A stretch of DNA of 63,605 nt from Clostridia bacterium (GCA_017403065.1 JAFQOT010000009.1:1-63605); one strand, 5' to 3'; shown: positions 27,636 to 38,245, counted from the stretch's first letter. The notes: generated by a model not told the origin, from the letters alone. A program made the numbers and translations.

Positions 27636-28634
27636 ATGGATTTATTAAAATTAACTGATTTTTTTCGTTCCCGTAAAAATATTATTTTATTTTCTTTAGC
27701 TTTATTACTTATAATCAGCATAATCGCTTGCACTTGCACGGTTGTCAGCAAAAACAAAACAATCAAGCAATTAAATACTACCATTTCACAAAATAATAAA
27801 GAGCTTGAAAAAATAAACAAAGAGGTATCAAGACTGCAGGGCGAAATAAAGGCTTCAACTGATAATAACAATCAACTGAAATCACAGCTTGATGAAGCCA
27901 ATTCGCAAAAAAACAGTCTACAGGCTGAAAACGAGAAATTAAAGAAAACTATAGAGCAGCTAAGCAATAAGCATCAGCAAAATACCATTCCCATAGTTAG
28001 CACACCTTACGGCGAGCCTAACAGCAAGCTGTGTTATCTTACCTTTGACGATGGACCATCGGATAACACATTAAAAATTTTAGACATACTTAGGAGATAT
28101 AACGCAAAGGCTACATTTTTTGTTATTAACACCAGAAAAATTGATTATATTAAAGATATTCACTCTCAAGGTCATGTAGTAGCCTTACATTCCTATACAC
28201 ATGAATACGAAAATATATATTCAAGTGCCGATGCTTATTTTGCTGATTTAAATGCAATTTCTTCTACAGTTGAAGGTATTATTGGAATTAAATCTAATTT
28301 AATTCGTTTTCCAGGAGGCAGCAGCAACGCCATAAACAAAAACGGTTTGATGAATACCCTTATAAATTCAGTGAAAGAAAAAGGGTATTATTATTTTGAT
28401 TGGAATGTTGATTCTGGTGATGCTTTGGCTAAAAATGTCAGCTATACTAAAATAGTAAACAATGTTTTAACCGCTGCAAAAAGCAAAAATTCTATATGTG
28501 TGTTGATGCACGACACTCAGGATAAGACCTCTACCGTTACGGCGCTTCCCTATATTTTAGAAGGACTAAAGAATTTAGGATATCGCTTTGAGGGCTTAAC
28601 ACAGGAAAGTAAAGGTTACAGACATCGAGGTTAG
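27636..28634 (+). CDS. Membrane-anchored polysaccharide deacetylase (NodB domain)
   Basis: A 332-residue protein with three parts. An N-terminal membrane anchor (FSLALLLIISIIACTCTVVS, about residues 20-40) is followed by a coiled coil of about 80 residues (KELEKINKEVSRLQGEIKAS). The NodB domain (about 128-325) carries TFDDGPSDNTLKI with the catalytic and metal aspartates, HSYTHEY with the metal histidines, and RFPGGSSN. The C-terminal MHDTQDK carries a conserved histidine. It faces the cell surface and probably deacetylates peptidoglycan N-acetylglucosamine or N-acetylmuramic acid. The ATG follows AGAGGTGAAAGA. Confidence 0.9.
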   Translation: MDLLKLTDFFRSRKNIILFSLALLLIISIIACTCTVVSKNKTIKQLNTTISQNNKELEKINKEVSRLQGEIKASTDNNNQLKSQLDEANSQKNSLQAENEKLKKTIEQLSNKHQQNTIPIVSTPYGEPNSKLCYLTFDDGPSDNTLKILDILRRYNAKATFFVINTRKIDYIKDIHSQGHVVALHSYTHEYENIYSSADAYFADLNAISSTVEGIIGIKSNLIRFPGGSSNAINKNGLMNTLINSVKEKGYYYFDWNVDSGDALAKNVSYTKIVNNVLTAAKSKNSICVLMHDTQDKTSTVTALPYILEGLKNLGYRFEGLTQESKGYRHRG

Positions 28635-28679
28635 ACAGGTAATCGTTCAGATTATTACCCATCTAACCTTGATTTTTTT
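28628..28679 (+). terminator. Terminator of the deacetylase gene
   Basis: AGGTTAGA/TCTAACCT and GGTAAT/ATTACC stems form one long hairpin that overlaps the stop codon, followed by GATTTTTTTA. Confidence 0.8.
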
Positions 28680-28727
28680 ATATAGATAAGTTATAATATT
28701 TTTAAATTTTTTAAAAGAGGTAAAAAA

Positions 28728-28997
28728 ATGAAAACTGTTGTTTCTGTTATCGGTAATGATACTGTAGGTATAATTTCTCAGGTTAGCGCAGTATGTTCTG
28801 AATGTAATGCAAATATTCTTGATATTACACAGTCTGTTTTACAGGATATGTTTGTAATGGTAATGCTTACAGAAATTAAAGACCTTAATTGCACATTTGC
28901 TTCATTCTCTGAAAAAATGAGAGTTTTAGGCGAGAAAAACAGTCTTGACATACGTGTTATGCACGAGGATGTTTTTAATTCAATGCATCGTATATAA
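28728..28997 (+). CDS. ACT domain protein (UPF0237)
   Basis: An 89-residue single ACT domain: VSVIGNDTVGIISQVSAVCS, ANILDITQSVLQDMFVMVML, and a C-terminal SLDIRVMHEDVFNSMHRI. Proteins of this kind bind small effectors, often amino acids. It lies 14 bp upstream of the UPF0210 gene, and the two families are very commonly paired, so a joint function is likely. The pathway is not known. The ATG follows AAGAGGTAAAAAA. Confidence 0.9.
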   Translation: MKTVVSVIGNDTVGIISQVSAVCSECNANILDITQSVLQDMFVMVMLTEIKDLNCTFASFSEKMRVLGEKNSLDIRVMHEDVFNSMHRI

Positions 28998-29011
28998 AGT
29001 AGGTAGAAAAA

Positions 29012-30370
29012 ATGATAAATCTTAATGACATAATGGAAACCATAAATATGATTTCCGAAGAAAATCTTGACATACGCACCGTAACAATGGGAATTTCCCT
29101 TTTAGACTGTGCTGACAGCGATGCCAACAGAGCCTGTGAAAAGGTTTATAATAAAATCACACGTCTTGCAGGCAATCTTGTTGAGGTTGTAGAAAATATA
29201 GAAAAGGAATACGGTATTCCTATCATAAACAAGCGTATTTCTGTAACACCTATTGCAATGGTGGCTGCGGCTTCAGACGGCGACCCTGTTATGTTTGCAA
29301 AAGCCTTGCAAAGAGCTGCTGACGCTACAGGGGTTAACTTTATAGGCGGTTATTCCGCTTTAGTACATAAAGGCTTTTCTGCAGGTGACGAGGCGCTTAT
29401 ACGCTCTATTCCTGAGGCTTTATCTGTTACAAATAATATATGCTCATCAGTAAATATAGGCTCTACAAAAGCGGGTATAAATATGGACGCTGTAAAGCTT
29501 ATGGGCAAAATTGTGCGCGAAACAGCTGAAATCACCGCCGACCGCGACTGTATAGGCTGCGCAAAGCTAGTTGTTTTCTGCAACGCGGTTGAGGATAATC
29601 CATTTATGGCAGGCGCTTTTCACGGCGTAGGCGAGCCTGACTGTGTAATTCATGTAGGTGTATCAGGCCCAGGTGTTGTACAGGCGGCTTTGAAAAAATG
29701 CCCTAACGGAAGTCTTGGCGAATTAGCCGATATTATTAAACGTACCGCCTTTAAAATAACACGTATGGGTCAATTAGTAGGTACTGAAGCCTCAAAAAGA
29801 CTGGGTGTTCCCTTTGGTATTGTTGACCTTTCCTTAGCACCTACGCCCGCTATAGGTGACTCGGTTGCCCACATTCTTGAGGAAATGGGTCTTGAAACCT
29901 GTGGTACACACGGCACTACCGCCGCCTTAGCAATGCTTAATGACGCAGTTAAAAAGGGCGGAGTTATGGCATCCTCCTATGTAGGCGGTCTATCAGGCGC
30001 ATTTATACCCGTATCAGAGGATGCCGGTATGATAGCTGCCGCTGTTTCAGGCGACCTTTCCCTTTCTAAGCTTGAAGCTATGACGGCTGTTTGCTCGGTT
30101 GGACTTGATATGATAGCTATTCCGGGAGAAACACCTGCCGAGGTTATATCTGCAATTATCGCAGATGAAGCGGCTATCGGTATGGTTAATTCTAAAACTA
30201 CTGCTGTTCGTGTTATCCCTGCTATAAATAAAAAAGCCGGCGAAACCCTCGAATTTGGCGGACTATTAGGCTCAGGTCCTATTATGGAGGTAAATCTTAC
30301 TAAAAGTCCTAAGAAATTTATTGACAGAGCGGGCAGAATACCTGCGCCTATGCAAAGTCTTAAAAATTAG
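29012..30370 (+). CDS. UPF0210/PFL family protein
   Basis: A 452-residue protein of the DUF711 (PFL-like) family. Recognisable stretches are [67 protein letters not shown] and [20 protein letters not shown]. Structures of the family show a pyruvate-formate-lyase-like barrel, but the glycyl radical motif is not seen in this sequence. Its biochemical role is not established. It probably forms a two-gene unit with the ACT protein. The shikimate kinase gene begins 2 bp after its stop. Confidence 0.92.
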   Translation: MINLNDIMETINMISEENLDIRTVTMGISLLDCADSDANRACEKVYNKITRLAGNLVEVVENIEKEYGIPIINKRISVTPIAMVAAASDGDPVMFAKALQRAADATGVNFIGGYSALVHKGFSAGDEALIRSIPEALSVTNNICSSVNIGSTKAGINMDAVKLMGKIVRETAEITADRDCIGCAKLVVFCNAVEDNPFMAGAFHGVGEPDCVIHVGVSGPGVVQAALKKCPNGSLGELADIIKRTAFKITRMGQLVGTEASKRLGVPFGIVDLSLAPTPAIGDSVAHILEEMGLETCGTHGTTAALAMLNDAVKKGGVMASSYVGGLSGAFIPVSEDAGMIAAAVSGDLSLSKLEAMTAVCSVGLDMIAIPGETPAEVISAIIADEAAIGMVNSKTTAVRVIPAINKKAGETLEFGGLLGSGPIMEVNLTKSPKKFIDRAGRIPAPMQSLKN

Positions 30371-30372
30371 CT

Positions 30373-30876
30373 ATGAAAAGTAATATTATTTTAATTGGTA
30401 TGCCCTCTGCGGGTAAAAGTACCTTGGGCGTTTTGCTTGCAAAAACCTTAGGAATGCAGTTTTTAGATACCGATTTGGCAATTCAAAACTATACAGGCGA
30501 AACATTACAGCAAACTATAAACCGTGACGGAATAGAAAGCTTTTTAAAAATTGAGGAAAAGGTTGTTTCCTCAATAAAATGCGAAAATCACGTTATCGCA
30601 ACAGGTGGCAGTGTAGTTTTTTCGCAAAAGGCTATGGAAAGCCTGAAAAAACAGGGAAAGGTAATTTTTCTTGACGTTCCGCTGCGGGAAATTAAAAACA
30701 GGCTAAATAATATAAAAACACGCGGTATTGCAATGAAAAAGGGCGAAACTATTGATTCGATTTTTAAGGCACGGTTACCGTTATATAAAAAATATGCAGA
30801 TTTAACAGTTAGCGCGGCAGAAAAAAATCTTGAAACTACTGTAGAGAATATTATCAAGCTTTATGAAAAAAATTAA
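30373..30876 (+). CDS. aroK: Shikimate kinase
   Basis: A 167-residue P-loop kinase: GMPSAGKSTLGVLLAKTLG (Walker A), FLDTDLAIQNYTG (shikimate-binding DxD), and IEEKVVSSI. The usual GGG shikimate-binding loop reads ATGGSVV. The lid region lies near RGIAMKKGETIDSIFKARLPLYKKYAD. It phosphorylates shikimate in chorismate synthesis. It is translationally linked to the UPF0210 gene and overlaps the DUF2752 gene downstream. No other aro genes are present. Some unassigned members of this fold phosphorylate other small molecules, so the substrate is likely rather than proven. Confidence 0.82.
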   Translation: MKSNIILIGMPSAGKSTLGVLLAKTLGMQFLDTDLAIQNYTGETLQQTINRDGIESFLKIEEKVVSSIKCENHVIATGGSVVFSQKAMESLKKQGKVIFLDVPLREIKNRLNNIKTRGIAMKKGETIDSIFKARLPLYKKYADLTVSAAEKNLETTVENIIKLYEKN

Positions 30877-31198
30877 ATATTTAAAAGAAAAGCTTTTTCT
30901 TTCTATTTTGTTTTTTATTGTTGTGCTTTTATTCTATATTTTTAAAATTGACTGTATATATAAAACGGTATTTGGTATTCCCTGTGTATGCTGTGGTATG
31001 ACAAGAGCTGTTTTTTCTGCAATTCGGTTTGATTTTATATCTGCATTTAAATTTAACCCTATGTTTTGGTCTTTACCCGTTATTTATTTATATTTTTTAT
31101 TAGATGGCAAATTATTTAAAAGCAAAAAACTTAATATTACGATTATTTCATTTATAATATTGGGATTAGTGGCTAACTGGGTAATTAAAATTTTATAA
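30863..31198 (+). CDS. DUF2752 membrane protein
   Basis: A 111-residue protein with three membrane segments (about residues 11-28, 58-72 and 88-107). The family motif CCGMTRAVFSAIRFDF (about 39-54) follows FGIPCVC. The family is widespread and uncharacterised. It overlaps the end of aroK by 14 bp, which suggests translational coupling. The last gene of this small operon, it has no clear terminator of its own before the next promoter. Confidence 0.85.
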   Translation: MKKIKYLKEKLFLSILFFIVVLLFYIFKIDCIYKTVFGIPCVCCGMTRAVFSAIRFDFISAFKFNPMFWSLPVIYLYFLLDGKLFKSKKLNITIISFIILGLVANWVIKIL

Positions 31199-31213
31199 TA
31201 TTTTCTACAAATA

Positions 31214-31242
31214 TTGACAGATTTTTTCTGTTGGTGTATAAT
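31214..31242 (+). promoter_or_regulatory. Consensus promoter of the TM2 gene
   Basis: Perfect TTGACA (31214-31219), 17-bp spacer and perfect TATAAT (31237-31242). Confidence 0.75.
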
Positions 31243-31281
31243 TTAATTGGTTAAATTATTATTTTTTTGGAGGTTTGTTCT

Positions 31282-31695
31282 ATGTTTTGCAAAAATTGTG
31301 GTAAAGAAATGAATGATAATCAGGCTATTTGCCTGAATTGCGGCGTTAAAACCGGTGAAGGTAAGGCTTTCTGTGAAAATTGCGGTAACGCATTACCTGA
31401 AAATGCTGCTGTTTGTCTTAACTGCGGTGTTGCTGTTAATAATGCACCTGTTGTAGACCCATCTATTCAAAAATCTAAATTAGTTGCAGGTCTTCTTGGT
31501 ATTTTCTTAGGTTCAATAGGTGTTCACAACTTCTATCTCGGATATACAGGTAAAGCTGTAGCTCAGCTTTTAATATCTATATTAACCTGTGGTGCAGGCG
31601 CTGCTGTTACAGGTATTTGGGGTGTTATCGAGGGTATTATGCTTCTTTGCGGTAAAATCGACAAAGACGGTAAGGGCAACCCATTAAAAGACTAA
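31282..31695 (+). CDS. Zinc-ribbon and TM2 domain membrane protein
   Basis: A 137-residue protein. The ATG at 31282 (MFCKNCGKEM) follows GGAGG; an upstream in-frame TTG would overlap that site. Two zinc ribbons occupy residues 1-55 (CKNCGKE, CLNCGV, CENCGN, CLNCGV). The TM2 domain (about 66-125) has GLLGIFLGSIGVHNFYLGYT and two membrane segments. Proteins of this type are common in Firmicutes and have no firm function. A perfect consensus promoter suggests strong expression. Confidence 0.9.
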   Translation: MFCKNCGKEMNDNQAICLNCGVKTGEGKAFCENCGNALPENAAVCLNCGVAVNNAPVVDPSIQKSKLVAGLLGIFLGSIGVHNFYLGYTGKAVAQLLISILTCGAGAAVTGIWGVIEGIMLLCGKIDKDGKGNPLKD

Positions 31696-31707
31696 TACAA
31701 AAAAGTA

Positions 31708-31742
31708 AACACCTGATTTCTTAAGAAATCAGGTGTTTTTTT
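31708..31742. terminator. Terminator between TM2 and second ZIP gene
   Basis: A perfect 15-bp palindromic stem (31708-31722 with 31723-31737) and a T-run. It can serve both convergent genes. Confidence 0.8.
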
Positions 31743-31753
31743 ATTATTCATGA

Positions 31754-32506
31754 TTATAACCATACATCAAAAGCTAACATTAAGCAAAAGCCTACTAAAA
31801 GTGAGTAGGTAGCCGCCCTCTGACTGCCATGAGAATGAGTTTCTGGTATCATTTCATCACTTATAACATAAAGCATTGTGCCGCCTGCAAAGCTTAAAGC
31901 AAAAGGTAAAACAGCCGAAGCAATACTAACTGCAAAATAACCTAATAATGTTCCCACAACCTCGATAAGTCCTGTAAACATAGCGCATATAAAGGTCTTT
32001 CGGGGGCTTATTCCCGTAGCCAGCATAGGACCGATTATAACCATACCCTCAGGTACATTCTGCAAGGCTATTCCCCCTGCTATAAGTAAAGCATCAGTGG
32101 TGTTACCGCTGCCAAAGCCTACACCCGCAGCAATACCCTCAGGCAAATTATGAATTGCTATAGCAGCAACAAAAAGCAAAACCTTATTTAATCTTTCTAC
32201 ATGCGGGTGCGGCTCTTCATCGTTACCTATAAAATTGTGGAGATGAGGAACTAACTTATCTAAAAGATTTAAAGCCAAGGCGCCTGTGAATATACCCGCT
32301 ACTGTTATAAGAAGCCCTGATTTTCCCCCATATTCCAATGACGGTAAAATCAAACCTAATACAGCCGCAGCCAACATAACACCTGCCGCAAAGGATAAAA
32401 TAATATCACTGAATTTGTGGGATATTTTTTTGAAACAAAAGCCTATAACCGCTCCAAATACGGTAGCACCGCCTACACCCAAAGCAGTCAAAAGGACCAT
32501 TTTCAT
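31754..32506 (-). CDS. ZIP-family metal transporter (second copy)
   Basis: A 250-residue membrane protein with about eight hydrophobic segments. The ZIP metal motifs are AIAIHNLPEGIAAGVGFGSG (about residues 115-133) and GIALQNVPEGMVIIGP (about 144-160), and DEMIPETH lies near the C terminus. A histidine-bearing loop (VPHLHNFIGNDEEPHPHVER, about 85-105) probably handles metal on the cytoplasmic side. It is only loosely similar to the ZIP protein at 2437-3240, so the two are not a recent duplicate. It is followed on the same strand by nothing; SulP lies 22 bp upstream and could share its transcript. Confidence 0.9.
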   Translation of the reverse strand: MKMVLLTALGVGGATVFGAVIGFCFKKISHKFSDIILSFAAGVMLAAAVLGLILPSLEYGGKSGLLITVAGIFTGALALNLLDKLVPHLHNFIGNDEEPHPHVERLNKVLLFVAAIAIHNLPEGIAAGVGFGSGNTTDALLIAGGIALQNVPEGMVIIGPMLATGISPRKTFICAMFTGLIEVVGTLLGYFAVSIASAVLPFALSFAGGTMLYVISDEMIPETHSHGSQRAATYSLLVGFCLMLAFDVWL

Positions 32507-32527
32507 TTTAAAATCAACTCCGAAAAT

Positions 32528-33811
32528 TTAATTTTCCTTTGATTTTATAGCCTTTTTAATTATAATTACTGCAAAATGAAGAACTAATCCTACCGCAATA
32601 GCAACAACTAAATCAAAAATAACGGTAAGCAAAAAGGTTAAAACAAGAACTAAAATATCTGTATTAGGTGATGTTTTAACTATTTTTAAAAACTTTCTCC
32701 ATTCGCTCATATTATAAGCCACTACAAATAAAATTGCCGCAATAGTAGGCATTGGAATCAAAGCCGCATAAGGCATTAAAATCAAAAGAACTAATAAAAG
32801 AACAATTGCATGCACCATACCTGATATTGGGGTTCTGCCGCCGTTTTTAGCATTGGCAGCAGTACGGGCAATAGCGCCTGTGGCAGGTATTCCGCCGAAA
32901 AGCGCCGATGAAATATTTCCTATACCCTGCGCTACTAATTCCATATTTGAATTATGCTTTGAATCAATCATACCGTCAGCAACAACACAGGACAAAAGAG
33001 ATTCAATCGCTGCCAAAACAGCAATAGTAACCGCATCGGGCAAAACCGATACTATTTTTGAAACTGTAATTTCAAAATCGCCTAAATTTATTTCAGGCAA
33101 CCCTGAGGGAATGGTATAAAGCTCCCCTATAGTGTAAACTGACTTATCTAATACAGGTATGAATTTAACAAGCAACGCCCCAACAATAACAGCTATTAAA
33201 GAAGGCGGTATTTTCTTTTCGAATTTTGGATAAATAATCAAAATTGCAAGACTGACTACGCCTACAATTAAGGAAGAAAAACTGAATGTATCCATAAATT
33301 CTATATTAGCTTCAAGCTTTTCAAGTGTTTCAATGGGCTTTACACCCTGCGCATAAGTCAGCCCCAAAAAATCCTTGATTTGCCCTACTAATATAGTTAC
33401 CGCTATACCTGAAGTAAAACCTACCGTTATAGTCGTAGGAATAAACTTAATAAGATTACCAAGCTTAAAAACGCCTAAAATAATCAGTATAAAGCCTGCT
33501 ATTACCGTAGCGATAAAAAGACCATCCATCCCTTTTGCCGCAACCACACCGGCAACTATAGTGGCAAATGCGGCAGTAGGACCTGCAATCTGTATGCGGC
33601 TTCCGCCCAAAAAAGATACCATAAAGCCTGCTGCAATAGCTGTATAAACACCCCGTGCAGGCTCTACACCCGATGCCAACGCTAAAGCGATAGAAAGAGG
33701 CAGAGCTATAATAGCTACAATAATACCTGCCGTAATATCCTTAAAAAACTGTTGTTTATTATAATTTTTTATCACCGAAAAAAGCTTCGGTTTTAAATAA
33801 AAGCTACTCAA
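32528..33811 (-). CDS. SulP-family anion transporter without STAS domain
   Basis: A 427-residue protein with about twelve membrane segments and the SulP hallmarks: DITAGIIVAIIALPLSIALA, GSRIQIAGPTAAFATIV, and QGIGNISSALFGGIPATGAI (residues 288-307). SulP proteins carry sulfate, bicarbonate or other anions. Most are about 550 residues with a cytoplasmic STAS domain; this one stops shortly after the last membrane segment (KKAIKSKEN) and lacks it. It begins with TTG at 33811, 8 nt after AAGGGG. The gene is read toward the second ZIP gene. The substrate cannot be told from the sequence. Confidence 0.85.
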   Translation of the reverse strand: MSSFYLKPKLFSVIKNYNKQQFFKDITAGIIVAIIALPLSIALALASGVEPARGVYTAIAAGFMVSFLGGSRIQIAGPTAAFATIVAGVVAAKGMDGLFIATVIAGFILIILGVFKLGNLIKFIPTTITVGFTSGIAVTILVGQIKDFLGLTYAQGVKPIETLEKLEANIEFMDTFSFSSLIVGVVSLAILIIYPKFEKKIPPSLIAVIVGALLVKFIPVLDKSVYTIGELYTIPSGLPEINLGDFEITVSKIVSVLPDAVTIAVLAAIESLLSCVVADGMIDSKHNSNMELVAQGIGNISSALFGGIPATGAIARTAANAKNGGRTPISGMVHAIVLLLVLLILMPYAALIPMPTIAAILFVVAYNMSEWRKFLKIVKTSPNTDILVLVLTFLLTVIFDLVVAIAVGLVLHFAVIIIKKAIKSKEN

Positions 33812-33839
33812 AATCTATACCCCTTTTAATAACCGCTCA

Positions 33840-34823
33840 TTAAAGTATATGAGCTCGCAAATCCTCTGCTGACTGTAAAGAAAGATATGCGGGCGCTACA
33901 TCGAATACGGTTTTGCAACCCCTAATACCGTCTTTATTCATTCTTACTGCCGCGCGGGCATAAGCCACAAGTACCGATGATGTAAATTCAGGATTTGAAT
34001 CAAGCTTCAGGCTATACTCGATAATGTGGTTGTTTTCACCGTTTAATCCTGTTTTTCCGCTTCGTATTACCACGCCACCGTGCGGAATACCGCTATGGTC
34101 ACGCTGCATTTCCTCCATAGAAATAAAATGAACTATTGTATCATAATCAGCAAAATAATTGGGCATTGTTTTAATTTCGTTTTCAATGCGTGATAAATCG
34201 GCGCCCTCTTTTGCAACTACAAAGCACTCTCTTATATGCTTATCCCTAACGCTAAGCTGAGGATTTTCACCCTTTCTTACCCTGTCTACCGCATCGGCTA
34301 CAGGAATTGTGTACTGACGGGCATCAAGCACGCCCTCAATTCTTCTGATAGCATCAGAATGTCCCTGACTTACACCCTTACCCCAGAATGTATAGTCCTT
34401 ACCTTCTGGTAAAATAGCCTGTGCATATAATCTGTTAATAGAAAACATACCAGGGTCCCAACCAACCGAAATCAAAGCAATATTGTTACCAAGCTTTGCC
34501 ATTTTGTCAACATTATCAAAATGCTGAGAAATTTTAGCGTGGGTATCAAAGCTATCAATTACATTGAAATGCTCAGCCAAAGCGGGTGTCTGAACAGGCA
34601 AATCAGTTGCAGATCCGCCACAAATAATCAAAACATCAATTTTACCCTTGTGGTCTAAAATATCGTCAAGACTGTAAACCTTTACTCCTGTCAAGGTTTC
34701 TACAGAATCAGGATTTCGTCTTGAAAATACGCCGTATAGCTCCATATCACTGTTTTGTCTTACAGCGCATTCTACACCACGTCCTAAATTGCCGTATCCT
34801 ACAATACCTATTTTTATTTTCAT
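33840..34823 (-). CDS. ddh: meso-Diaminopimelate dehydrogenase
   Basis: A 327-residue NADPH enzyme. The ATG at 34823 (MKIKIGIVGYGNLGRGVECA) follows AAGGAG; the longer frame is not supported. The Rossmann motif GYGNLGRG is at residues 9-16. Ddh signatures include SVGWDPGMFSINRLYAQ (about 120-136) and FWGKGVSQGHSDAIRRIEGV (about 147-167), and YTIPVADA follows. It makes meso-diaminopimelate from tetrahydrodipicolinate in one step, for lysine and peptidoglycan. It lies 40 bp downstream of the radical SAM gene on the same strand. Confidence 0.95.
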   Translation of the reverse strand: MKIKIGIVGYGNLGRGVECAVRQNSDMELYGVFSRRNPDSVETLTGVKVYSLDDILDHKGKIDVLIICGGSATDLPVQTPALAEHFNVIDSFDTHAKISQHFDNVDKMAKLGNNIALISVGWDPGMFSINRLYAQAILPEGKDYTFWGKGVSQGHSDAIRRIEGVLDARQYTIPVADAVDRVRKGENPQLSVRDKHIRECFVVAKEGADLSRIENEIKTMPNYFADYDTIVHFISMEEMQRDHSGIPHGGVVIRSGKTGLNGENNHIIEYSLKLDSNPEFTSSVLVAYARAAVRMNKDGIRGCKTVFDVAPAYLSLQSAEDLRAHIL

Positions 34824-34863
34824 ATATATTCTCCTTACATAAACTATTAACTTAAATATAATA

Positions 34864-35805
34864 TCACTTTGAAGGCTTGTTATCAATACTTTTATCCTGA
34901 AATAAATTATTTTTTAGGTAATTAAGTACTGTTTTTTTATCTGCCGACCAAGCAGGAGCAACTAAATTTTTCTTAGCACCGTCCCCTGTAATTCTGTGTA
35001 CAACAACACTCTCTGGCAAAACAGTTATACACTGTCTTAAAATTTCGCAATATCTTTCCAATGTGAGACATTTAAAATTTCCTTTATTATATTCTTTTTC
35101 TAAATCGGTATTTTTTAAGACGTGCAAAAGGTGAAATTTAATTCCGTCTGTACCTGATGCTACCGCGTATTCGGTAGTTTTAACCATCATCTCAGGCGTT
35201 TCTTCAGGCAAACCGATAATTATATGGGTCACAACCTCAATTCCTTTTTCAGAAAGCTTTTTAACAATATCACAGTAAACCTTATTTTCATATCCTCTTC
35301 TTATATATTTAACCGAATTTTCGTGTATTGTCTGTAGTCCAAGCTCTATGCTTACAGGCTTGATTTTATTTATTTCAGACAAAAGCTCTATACATTCCTC
35401 GCTTATACAGTCAGGTCTTGTGCCAATAGCCAAGCCTACTATATAATCAGGACTTATGGCTTCATAGTATAATTTTTTTAATTTCTCTACAGGAGCATAA
35501 GTATTTGTAAAGGACTGAAAATAAGCTACGTATTTTCCGCTTTTATTTTTGCTTTCTACTCTTTTTTTGGCATTTTCAAGCTGGATTAAAATATTGTCGC
35601 AGGGCTTTTCGGCAAATTCGCCTCCCCCGTGAGAAGAGCAGAAAATACACCCGCCCACACCACAGGTTCCGTCGCGATTCGGACAGGTAAACCCCGCATC
35701 AATAGATAGCTTATATACCTTACATCCAAATTTTTCTTTGTAATGCTCATTTAAAGTTTTATACATTTTATCACCGTATAAATTTACTACTGTCTTAAAA
35801 TTCAC
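34864..35805 (-). CDS. Radical SAM protein, TIGR01212/YtqA-YhcC family
   Basis: A 313-residue protein. The iron-sulfur motif is seen in CGVGGCIFCSSHGGG (CxxxxCxxC type), preceded by the family pattern SIDAGFTCPNRDGTC (about residues 34-48). Further conserved stretches are GLAIGTRPDC, SIELGLQTIHENS and THIIIGLPEETPEMM. The start is GTG at 35805; an alternative is the ATG at 35766, which has GGTGAT just upstream but would drop the conserved GDKMYKTLNEHYK region in part. The reaction of this family is not established, although a tRNA-modification role has been discussed. It precedes ddh. Confidence 0.88.
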   Translation of the reverse strand: MNFKTVVNLYGDKMYKTLNEHYKEKFGCKVYKLSIDAGFTCPNRDGTCGVGGCIFCSSHGGGEFAEKPCDNILIQLENAKKRVESKNKSGKYVAYFQSFTNTYAPVEKLKKLYYEAISPDYIVGLAIGTRPDCISEECIELLSEINKIKPVSIELGLQTIHENSVKYIRRGYENKVYCDIVKKLSEKGIEVVTHIIIGLPEETPEMMVKTTEYAVASGTDGIKFHLLHVLKNTDLEKEYNKGNFKCLTLERYCEILRQCITVLPESVVVHRITGDGAKKNLVAPAWSADKKTVLNYLKNNLFQDKSIDNKPSK

Positions 35806-35851
35806 TTCGTATTATGTGACAAAAACGGTTTTTTGTCAACTTTTATAAATT

Positions 35852-35884
35852 AAAAGACGGTATAGCTAAACTATACCGTCTTTT
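35852..35884 (-). terminator. Terminator of groESL
   Basis: A 14-bp perfect stem (35852-35865 with 35871-35884), 10 bp after the groEL stop, ending in a T-run on both strands. Confidence 0.85.
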
Positions 35885-35894
35885 ACTCTAATTT

Positions 35895-37538
<1,644 letters not shown>

Positions 37539-37548
37539 CTATTTCTCC

Positions 37549-37833
37549 TTATTCTACGATTGCTAAAATATCTGACTGACGAAGGATAGTATACTCCTCG
37601 CCGTCGATTTTAATTTCTGTTCCCGAATATTTTGCAGCGATTACCTTTTGGCCTACCTCAAGGGTCATTTTAACCTCGTTTCCATCAACAATTCCGCCAG
37701 GGCCTACAGCCACTACCTGCGCAATCTGAGGCTTTTCTTTAGAAGCGGATGTTAAAACTATACCGCTTTTAGTAGTTTCTTCGGCTTCGCATGCTTTGAT
37801 AACAACATTATCAGCTAAAGGTTTAATGTTCAT
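37549..37833 (-). CDS. groES: 10-kDa co-chaperonin GroES
   Basis: A 94-residue protein. The ATG at 37833 (MNIKPLADNVVIKACEAEE) follows GGAGGAAA; the frame extends upstream by five codons from a TTG that overlaps that site. The mobile loop is TTKSGIVLTSASKEKPQ and the roof region is VGPGGIVDGNEV. It caps the GroEL chamber. A CIRCE operator, the usual HrcA site in Firmicutes, is not found upstream. Confidence 0.97.
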   Translation of the reverse strand: MNIKPLADNVVIKACEAEETTKSGIVLTSASKEKPQIAQVVAVGPGGIVDGNEVKMTLEVGQKVIAAKYSGTEIKIDGEEYTILRQSDILAIVE

Positions 37834-37920
37834 TTCATTTTCCTCCAAATAATATTTAAATTCATAATTTTAAATCATTATTGATTATATTAAAACAAAA
37901 ACAAATAAAAATCAATAATC

Positions 37921-38006
37921 TTTTGTTAAATTTTAAATTTATTAACAAAATAAACCATTTTTGTTAACGACTGTAATTTCGAAATACAATGTAATTTTTA
38001 ACAAAA
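37921..38006. promoter_or_regulatory. Four TTAACAAAA motifs between groES and purE
   Basis: TTTTGTTAA at 37921-37929 and 37959-37967 and its inverse TTAACAAAA at 37942-37950 and 37998-38006 alternate in orientation. They therefore form dyads between neighbouring copies. They lie in the 441-bp divergent region between groES and purE, about 90-170 bp upstream of groES and about 65 bp upstream of the pur promoter. A regulator site array is possible; the AT-richness of the region weakens the case. Confidence 0.35.
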
Positions 38007-38070
38007 TAAACAAAAATTATTTCTATTACTTATTTTATATTGAAATTATTAGAAAAAGTACTTTAATTGA

Positions 38071-38099
38071 TTGACAAAAAAAGCAAAATATGATAATAT
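38071..38099 (+). promoter_or_regulatory. Promoter of the pur operon
   Basis: Perfect TTGACA (38071-38076), 17-bp spacer, TAATAT (38094-38099), directly before the ZTP riboswitch. Confidence 0.75.
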
Positions 38100-38114
38100 G
38101 TTTAGGTAATTTAA

Positions 38115-38245
38115 TAAGGTTCTTTGTGACTGACGGTATAACTTTTTTATAAAGGTTTGTGGAGCACCACGTGAATCAAAGAATCTTTAAGCCGACCGTC
38201 TGGGCACACTTAAACCTTTATTAAGTGTGCCCTTTTATTTTTTCA
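38115..38245 (+). promoter_or_regulatory. ZTP (pfl) riboswitch with terminator
   Basis: TTCTTTG (38121-38127 region) pairs with CAAAGAA (38177-38183). The conserved GTGACTGACGG is followed by a GTGG/CCAC hairpin and the invariant 3' part CCGTCTGGGC (38196-38205). GACGG can pair with CCGTC to form the pseudoknot. A terminator, GGGCACACTTAA (38202-38213) with its inverse (38221-38232) and a T-rich tail, overlaps the aptamer end. ZTP or ZMP, which accumulates when 10-formyl-THF is short, would stabilise the aptamer and let the purine and one-carbon genes be read. Confidence 0.9.

Noticed and set aside
37840..38070. CIRCE operator for groESL
   Set aside because: I looked for TTAGCACTC and GAGTGCTAA on both strands and found neither.
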